Part shown: one piece after another, positions 58,582-64,000 of the stretch
Layout: every line of letters starts with the position of its first letter
How positions within the stretch are numbered: the stretch's first letter is position 1
Assembly (NCBI GenBank): GCA_026686845.1
Contig: JAIVEN010000002.1
Coordinates: forward strand, 40,131,001 to 40,195,000
Direction: 5' to 3'
Source of the DNA: Adenanthera pavonina
Lineage: Eukaryota > Streptophyta > Magnoliopsida > Fabales > Fabaceae
Length of the DNA: 64,000 nucleotides
Program-made: the position numbers and the translations under genes
Notes under the pieces: model-generated
What the model saw: the letters and a program-made list of their open reading frames with translations, nothing else
What the model was told of the DNA's origin: nothing
Databases searched by the model: none

Positions 58582-60765
58582 TCACTTCTTCTTTGGCTTC
58601 TTGCTGTAAGTCTTTCCTTTTCCAGATGGCTCAGCAGATTTTCCAGCTTGCTTGGTCCCAGTTTGCTTCCCAGTTTGCTTTATCTTCTCCCCCTTTTTGG
58701 CATCATCAGGAAGTCCAACAAAGTCCATTGGAGGAGGTATCTGAGTGATAGGAACAGCACGAAGGGGGACAGGAGCAAAAGGAATCTCTGGCTGAACTGG
58801 TGCAGGGGGCTCAGCAGGTTCTTCATCATCATCAGAGACCTCAAGCAGTACTTGCATTTCCTGCCTAGAAAGAGCTAGTTGAGCTCTTTGGTGCTCTGAA
58901 AGCCCATAAGCAGCAATAGATTAAGAAGGTGGTTCAGCAGGAGGAAACATTTCTTCCAGCCTTCTCCTTTGAGCTAGCAGCAGAGCATTGTGAGCAATGG
59001 CAAGATAATCTACAACAGGCACAATGCTCCTTTCCACATTGCTTGCTCCTTCTGGCACAGAAGAGGTTGAAATGGCTTCAACCAGTCTTTCAACTTGCTC
59101 TGATTCTTGAATGGACAGAATTGAATCCAGAGCATCTTCTTGCATTGGCTCAAGAGGGCTTGATTCTTGAAGACCTTCTCCTTCTAATCCATAGTCCAAG
59201 GGTGGACCAGGACTTGGTGTTTTCATAGCACCATCACCATCCATATCAGTATCATGGTCAGAGGAGGCAATCTCAAAGGGACTTGGAGGCACAGGGGATG
59301 GAGACAGAGTAGGCTCAGGGACACCAGGCTGAGGTGGAGCTGAAGTGGTAGGAATTGCATTTCTTATCTCTTCATATGCATCAGCCACCACCTTCATATT
59401 TACTGCCAACTGATGGATCTGATCTTGTAGATGAGCAAATTTGGCATTTTGCTCATCTTTAATGCTGAGAATGAGTGTTGACAGACTGTCAAACAACTCA
59501 GTGATCTTAGTTGGCTTGGCTTGTGAGGAGGGAGTGGAAGGAGGGTGAGTAGGCCTGGAGGGAGATGGAATTGTCTGGGAAGGCTGAGGTAAGGATCTTT
59601 CAGGGGCCTCAGAAGTGCCTTCTTGTTGGAGGGATGCATCAGGGACAAAGAACAGGTCTTCAGTTTTTCCTGCTCCCTTTCCAACCCATCGTCCTTCATC
59701 TTTCTCAATGCCCATTCTTTGCAGTTCCTCCTCCTTGAATGCCTCAGTGAGTTTCCCTTTCCCTTTCTCAATGTGCTGAATCCTAGCATGCTGCAGGATT
59801 CTTGAAACAATTGCAGCATAGGGGAGTGTGGAATCCTTCCTCTGATCCCTTGCCTTTATCATTCGCTGAAGGATGATATGACCCATATTGATCAGCTTCC
59901 CACGAATGATAGCAGTCATCACATGAGCCTCTGCCCTTGTTATCAGATTGAAGCTACCACCCTTGTTGAAAATGATCCTTGACACTATGTAGTGCAGGAT
60001 TCTGACTTGTACACTTAGGTCTGTGGGCTTCAACAGATTTATTGTTGGCCTGTTCTCCCTTCTCCTGAATAAGGTGTCCAAAATGGTGCTCTCCTTGTAG
60101 TACAGAAAGGATCCACCTTCTTCATCTGCTGTGCTTGCCTCATCCATATACCCAGAGGCTGTTAAGTCAACTTTCAGCCCATCTTGTCCTGGGATTTCTA
60201 ACACCTCATTGAATGTTTCATCGGCAAGCCAAATGGTCCTTGATCTCAAGGTGACCTCCCATTTCATCTTCTTGCTGTTATACTTAAGAGATGCATACCA
60301 AGTCTTCACTACTTCATCATCATATCTTTCAGCAATTTCCAACAAATTTTTATATCTTAACAACCATATAGCAGCATCAAAATTGTTGGAAATCAGAAAT
60401 TGTTCCACATTCACACAATGAGGCTTGATTACCTTTTTGTTGGAAAACTTGGTAGTGTACTCTTCTTGAATCTCAGGAGTGCTCCATAGTGGTAGTGTAG
60501 TCAATTCAAACTCTCCAGATTCAGTACTGGAAGAGGCAGAAGAGGCAGCAGCAGGAGCAGACGGTTCTGCACTTTTTGAAGAGGAGGGGCCAGATTTCTG
60601 GGATTCTGCTTTGGATGAAGATTTCTGGCGTTTAGAGGGAGTACCTTTACTGGGTTCGGCTTTTCTCTTTGATTTCTCTCCTTCTTTGGTAGCATATTGT
60701 GATTTAACATTCCTTTTCGGACGGGCCACAGCTTTTCCTGTTCCAGGAATTTTAACTCTTGCCAT
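58582..60765 (-). pseudogene. accessory ORF of element 3, nearly intact (one in-frame stop)
   Basis: ATG at 60765-60763. The frame runs 614 codons to TAA (58923-58921), then continues without shift to the stop at 58582, about 726 codons in all. Element 1 has no stop at the matching site, so the TAA is a point change or a readthrough site. Residues 1-60 are Lys/Arg-rich with nuclear-signal-like runs. Residues ~90-340 are a conserved core (LPLWSTPEIQ to ARIQHIEKGKGK). Residues 385-420 are Pro/Ser-rich, ~418-472 a likely coiled coil (ITELFDSLSTLILSIKDEQN), then Pro/acidic sequence, and a Lys-rich tail. I see no signal peptide or membrane helix. The core resembles the putative plant transposon protein family (Transposase_32, from memory). 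It sits where SIRE elements carry an env-like ORF. Function is unknown. Confidence 0.8.
58685..58698 (-). other. internal duplicate of the polypurine tract
   Basis: AAAAAGGGGGAGAA, identical over 14 bases to the tract at 58300-58313, lies within the accessory ORF about 385 bases upstream of it. The upstream flank is also similar (GATGATGCC versus CATCATC). Confidence 0.6.
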
Positions 60766-61791
60766 TTCTCGGTTGAATGAAGCAGAATGTGGCTGAGAAT
60801 GGGTTTATATGATGCGAAAGGAAGTTTAATCGGTGGAAAAAGACGGTTTTTGGACAGAAGTTAAGAGGATTGAAGAGAGAATCAGAACAGACTTAGAGAG
60901 GTTACAAATAGGGTTGCGTCTGTTCTGTGGAAAACTGACGCATTTAACGTGTGTAACCGTCTGACAGACGAATTTTGAGAGGTCAAAATTCGAACTTCGG
61001 GCAGTTACAAGTTAAACCGTTCAGCACAGCTTACTGACAGACGAATTTTCATCTTGAAAGTTCGTCTGACAGTGGCTTGAAACAAACAATACAAGCACAT
61101 CAGACGAATTTTGTTCCAACAAAATTCGAATGTTGAAAAGAAAAAGGCAGACAATAATCAAATCAACAGTCAATAGACGAATTAAGCATTCAGAACTTCA
61201 TCTTTCAGTGATACAATCAACAAGAACATGGTTCAACAGACAAATTTTGAGCTTGACAATTCGAATTTTTCAACTTTTGTCAAGATTGTTCAACATTCGT
61301 ATGTTAAGAAGTAATGCTTCATATAGCAATGATGAACAACTATGACGTTGAAAATATATATATATATAATAATTTTTTTTTTTTTATCTTTGAAAATTCG
61401 AACTTTCAAGCATCAACAGACGAATTTCGAGGCATAACCGAGAACTGTTCCAAGACATAACAGGCCAAAGTTCGTCTGTTAGTCAACCAAAATTCGAATG
61501 TTGACCACGTTGACTAGTTCAAAAACATAGATTATCAAAGAGATTTTTCTAGTATTCAAACAACACACAAATTTCAACTTTAAAAACTTACAGAATGGAT
61601 CCAGAACTCAGAATAATTATCATTCTCTTCATTTTCTGGTTGTTCCAATCTGGAGTGCTCCAATCTTTCAAACTTTTAGCCATTGATTTTCACAAGGAGC
61701 ACCTGAAACTATACTAAAACATACTCCGATGCTCAAGTTAGAATTTATTCTAATATGAAAAGTTCTAAAGACAGACTTGCACAGAAATGAC
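60766..61791 (-). other. pol / accessory-ORF spacer of element 3, with repeat array
   Basis: No ORF. Between about 60960 and 61510 there are many CAGACGAATTTTG / AAATTCGAA / TTCGTCTG units like those of the LTR. A (TA)n run followed by a T run lies at about 61353-61385. The part near 60766-60900 is the presumed leader of the accessory ORF. Confidence 0.7.
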
Positions 61792-64000
61792 TTACAATTC
61801 ATTGGGATTTACCATTCCCAATTCTCTCCTTATTTTGCAGTGTCTGTCTTCTGATAGAGGCTTTGTGAGTATATCAGCAACTTGATCCTCTGTTAGGATG
61901 TACTCCAATCTAACTTCTCCTTTCAGAACGTGATCTCTTATGAAGTGGTGCCTAACTTCAATATGTTTAGTCCTCGAATGCATGACAGGATTCTTGGTGA
62001 TATTTATAGCACTTTGGTTGTCACACATGATTGGTGTCTCTTTCATTTTAACCTCAAGATCTTCAAGCTGCTGTTTCATCCAGATGACTTGGGCACAACA
62101 GCTTCCAGCTGCAACATACTCAGCTTCTGCAGTGGATAAGGCCACACTGTTTTGCTTTTTGCTGAACCATGAGACCAGGGATCCTCCAAGAAACTGACAG
62201 GCTCCACTTGTGCTTTTTCTGTCAGTTTTGGATCCTGCAAAATCAGCATCAGTGTATCCTTTGAGATCTTCTCCATTGCCTTTTGGATACCAAAGACCCA
62301 TCTGTGATGTTCCAATAAGATATCTAAAAATTCTTTTCACAGCTGTTGCATGGGTTTCTTTGGGGCATGATTGGAACCTTGCACACATGCAGACACTGAA
62401 CATAATGTCAGGTCTGCTGGCAGTTAGGTACAGCAGAGATCCGATCATTCTTCTGTACTGAGTAATGTCAAACATCTTCCCATTCTCATCCATGTCCAGT
62501 TTGGTTGCAGTAGCCATAGGTGTTCCCATTGGCTTGGCATTCTCCATACCAAACTTCTTTAACAGCTCCTTTAGATACTTGGATTGACTGAGGAAGATAC
62601 CATCATTTAGCTGTCTGATTTGCAATCCAAGGAAGAAATTGAGTTCACCCATCATAGACATCTCGAATTCTCCCTGCATTAACTTAGAAAATTCCTTGCA
62701 AAGAACCTCATTAGTAGCACCAAAAATAATATCATCAACATAGATTTGAACAATTAGTAAATCTTTATTTTCTTTCTTAGTAAATAAGGTTGTGTCAACT
62801 TTGCCTCTGTTAAACCCCTTTTCAGTTAGAAAATTGCTCAGTCTCTCATACCATGCTCTAGGGGCCTGTTTTAAACCATAGAGAGCTTTCTTCAGTTTAT
62901 AAACATGGTTTGGTTTTGTAGAGTCCTCAAAACCTGGAGGTTGATCAACATAAACCTCTTCCATGATATATCCATTCAGAAAAGCACTTTTTACATCCAT
63001 TTGATATAATAAAATATTTTTCATGCATGCATATGCCAGTAGTATTCTTATAGCTTCTAATCTAGCTACTGGTGCAAAAGTTTCTTCAAAATCAATACCT
63101 TCTTCTTGATTATACCCTTTAGCAACTAGTCTAGCTTTATTTCTGATTATTGTTCCAGATTCATCAAGTTTATTTCTGAAAACCCATTTGGTACCAATAA
63201 CAGGATGATTTTTGGGTCTAGACACTAAATCCCAAACTTGATTTCTTTCAAATTGATTTAATTCATCTTGCATAGCCAAAATCCAGTAATCATCAGTTAA
63301 GGCCTCTTCAGTACATTTGGGTTCTATTTGAGAAATGAAAGCACAGTTGAGCATCTGTTCTCTTAACTGTTTTCTGGTTTTGACTCTCTCTAGAACATTC
63401 CCTATTACTTGATCAACAGGATGATTCCTTTGATATCTCCAAGCTCTAGGAAGTTCTTGAGATGTTTCCTCATTGTTTTCTTCATCAAACTCTTGCTCCT
63501 GGATATCTTCCTCTATATTAACAGATTCAGATATCTTTGGAGGTTCAGTTTTACTCTTATCAGAAATTCCTAGTTTTTCAAAATTGAAAGTAAGATCATC
63601 CTCATTGATAGTATGTTTTGAAACAGTTTCATTTTCAATGAAAACCACATGTACAGATTCTTCTATTACATTTGATCTTTTATTATAAATTCTATATGCC
63701 TTACTCCTACTTGAATAACCCAGAAATATACCTTCATCGGATTTGGCATCAAATTTACCTAGATTTTCTTTACCATTGTTGTGAATGAAGCATTTGCACC
63801 CGAACACATGGAGGTGTGACAGATTTGGCTTTCTTCCCTTGTACAGCTCATATGGAGTCTTCCCAAGGATTGGTCTGATGTAAGCTCTGTTTATGATGTA
63901 ACTTGCTGTATTTACTGCATCAGCCCAGAATACTTGGGAGAGTTCCTTCTCATTTAGCATAGCTCTGGCCATCTCTCCAATAGTTCTATTCTTCCTTTCT
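61792..64000 (-). CDS. copia pol: integrase C-terminal part, reverse transcriptase, RNase H (open at window edge)
   Basis: One frame is open from the window edge to TAA at 61792, so the true start lies beyond 64000. The first visible residues are ERKNRTIGEM, containing the catalytic Glu of the integrase D-D-E. Then come the integrase C-terminal region (HVFGCKCF, GIFLGYS) and RT from GTKWVFRNK near 63190, with FLNGYIMEEVYVDQPPGFED and the catalytic YVDD at 62742-62731. RNase H follows with TDADFAG, AEAEYVAAG and MCDNQSA, and the C-terminus is RRELGMVNPNEL. No stop or frameshift is seen across about 736 codons, unlike elements 1 and 2. The product would copy element RNA and integrate the cDNA in the nucleus. 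Whether gag and protease are also intact cannot be seen. Confidence 0.92.
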   Translation of the reverse strand, partial: ERKNRTIGEMARAMLNEKELSQVFWADAVNTASYIINRAYIRPILGKTPYELYKGRKPNLSHLHVFGCKCFIHNNGKENLGKFDAKSDEGIFLGYSSRSKAYRIYNKRSNVIEESVHVVFIENETVSKHTINEDDLTFNFEKLGISDKSKTEPPKISESVNIEEDIQEQEFDEENNEETSQELPRAWRYQRNHPVDQVIGNVLERVKTRKQLREQMLNCAFISQIEPKCTEEALTDDYWILAMQDELNQFERNQVWDLVSRPKNHPVIGTKWVFRNKLDESGTIIRNKARLVAKGYNQEEGIDFEETFAPVARLEAIRILLAYACMKNILLYQMDVKSAFLNGYIMEEVYVDQPPGFEDSTKPNHVYKLKKALYGLKQAPRAWYERLSNFLTEKGFNRGKVDTTLFTKKENKDLLIVQIYVDDIIFGATNEVLCKEFSKLMQGEFEMSMMGELNFFLGLQIRQLNDGIFLSQSKYLKELLKKFGMENAKPMGTPMATATKLDMDENGKMFDITQYRRMIGSLLYLTASRPDIMFSVCMCARFQSCPKETHATAVKRIFRYLIGTSQMGLWYPKGNGEDLKGYTDADFAGSKTDRKSTSGACQFLGGSLVSWFSKKQNSVALSTAEAEYVAAGSCCAQVIWMKQQLEDLEVKMKETPIMCDNQSAINITKNPVMHSRTKHIEVRHHFIRDHVLKGEVRLEYILTEDQVADILTKPLSEDRHCKIRRELGMVNPNEL

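Larger units (their letters stand above)
56575..64000 (-). mobile_element. SIRE-type copia retrotransposon, element 3 (3' part, youngest)
   Basis: Minus strand, running off the window: integrase end, RT and RNase H in one open frame, spacer with repeat array, accessory ORF with one in-frame stop, polypurine tract, then 3' LTR ending at 56575. The flank 56570-56574 (ATTTA) is the predicted target-duplication half. The open pol frame and preserved CpG motifs mark it as the most recent full-type insertion here. Its gag, protease and 5' LTR lie beyond 64000. Confidence 0.9.

Overview
The window is repeat-rich plant nuclear DNA. The evidence is plant-type Ty1/copia and Ty3/gypsy LTR retrotransposons, an L1-type LINE, and a single-exon pentatricopeptide (PPR) gene of the DYW class. 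The best match I recall for that gene is Arabidopsis At5g16860, which suggests a flowering plant, probably a dicot; the species cannot be read from the sequence. Only the PPR gene (45938-48508) looks like a functional host gene. I see no tRNA, rRNA or CRISPR array.

Layout. 1-5696 is the 3' part of a copia element (element 1, + strand: RT-RNase H remnant, accessory ORF, polypurine tract, LTR). It sits inside the accessory ORF of a second, inverted element of the same family (element 2, 5697-13585, - strand, with gag, pol, primer binding site and 5' LTR). 13.6-38 kb is a graveyard of gypsy LTRs, broken gypsy gag-pol pieces on both strands, and an unidentified ORF remnant (28798-29851). 37.4-39.6 kb is a decayed LINE. 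39.7-44.1 kb is a possible inverted-repeat element holding a copia solo LTR, which itself holds a second solo LTR. Another solo LTR (44199-45679) ends 258 bp before the PPR start codon. Downstream of the PPR gene lie a solo LTR, a small TIR element, and an LTR-like block rich in ATCGAT. 56575-64000 is a younger copia element (element 3, - strand) whose visible pol frame is uninterrupted and runs off the window.

The dominant family is copia of the SIRE/Maximus type: initiator-Met-type primer site, gag-PR-INT-RT-RH order, and a long extra ORF between pol and the 3' LTR. Six of its LTRs are here, three of them solo LTRs bounded by 5-bp target duplications. I place eight solo LTRs of all families in total, so LTR-LTR recombination has been frequent.

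The most unusual structure is in this family. Its LTRs and the pol/accessory-ORF spacer carry dense arrays of the palindrome TTCGAA alternating with TTCGTCTG/CAGACGAA. The accessory protein has a basic N-terminus and a possible coiled coil but no evident membrane segment. Younger LTRs also carry mitosis-type MYB sites (CCAACGGTTA) beside a TATA box. Whether the accessory protein acts on the arrays is a hypothesis, not something the sequence proves.
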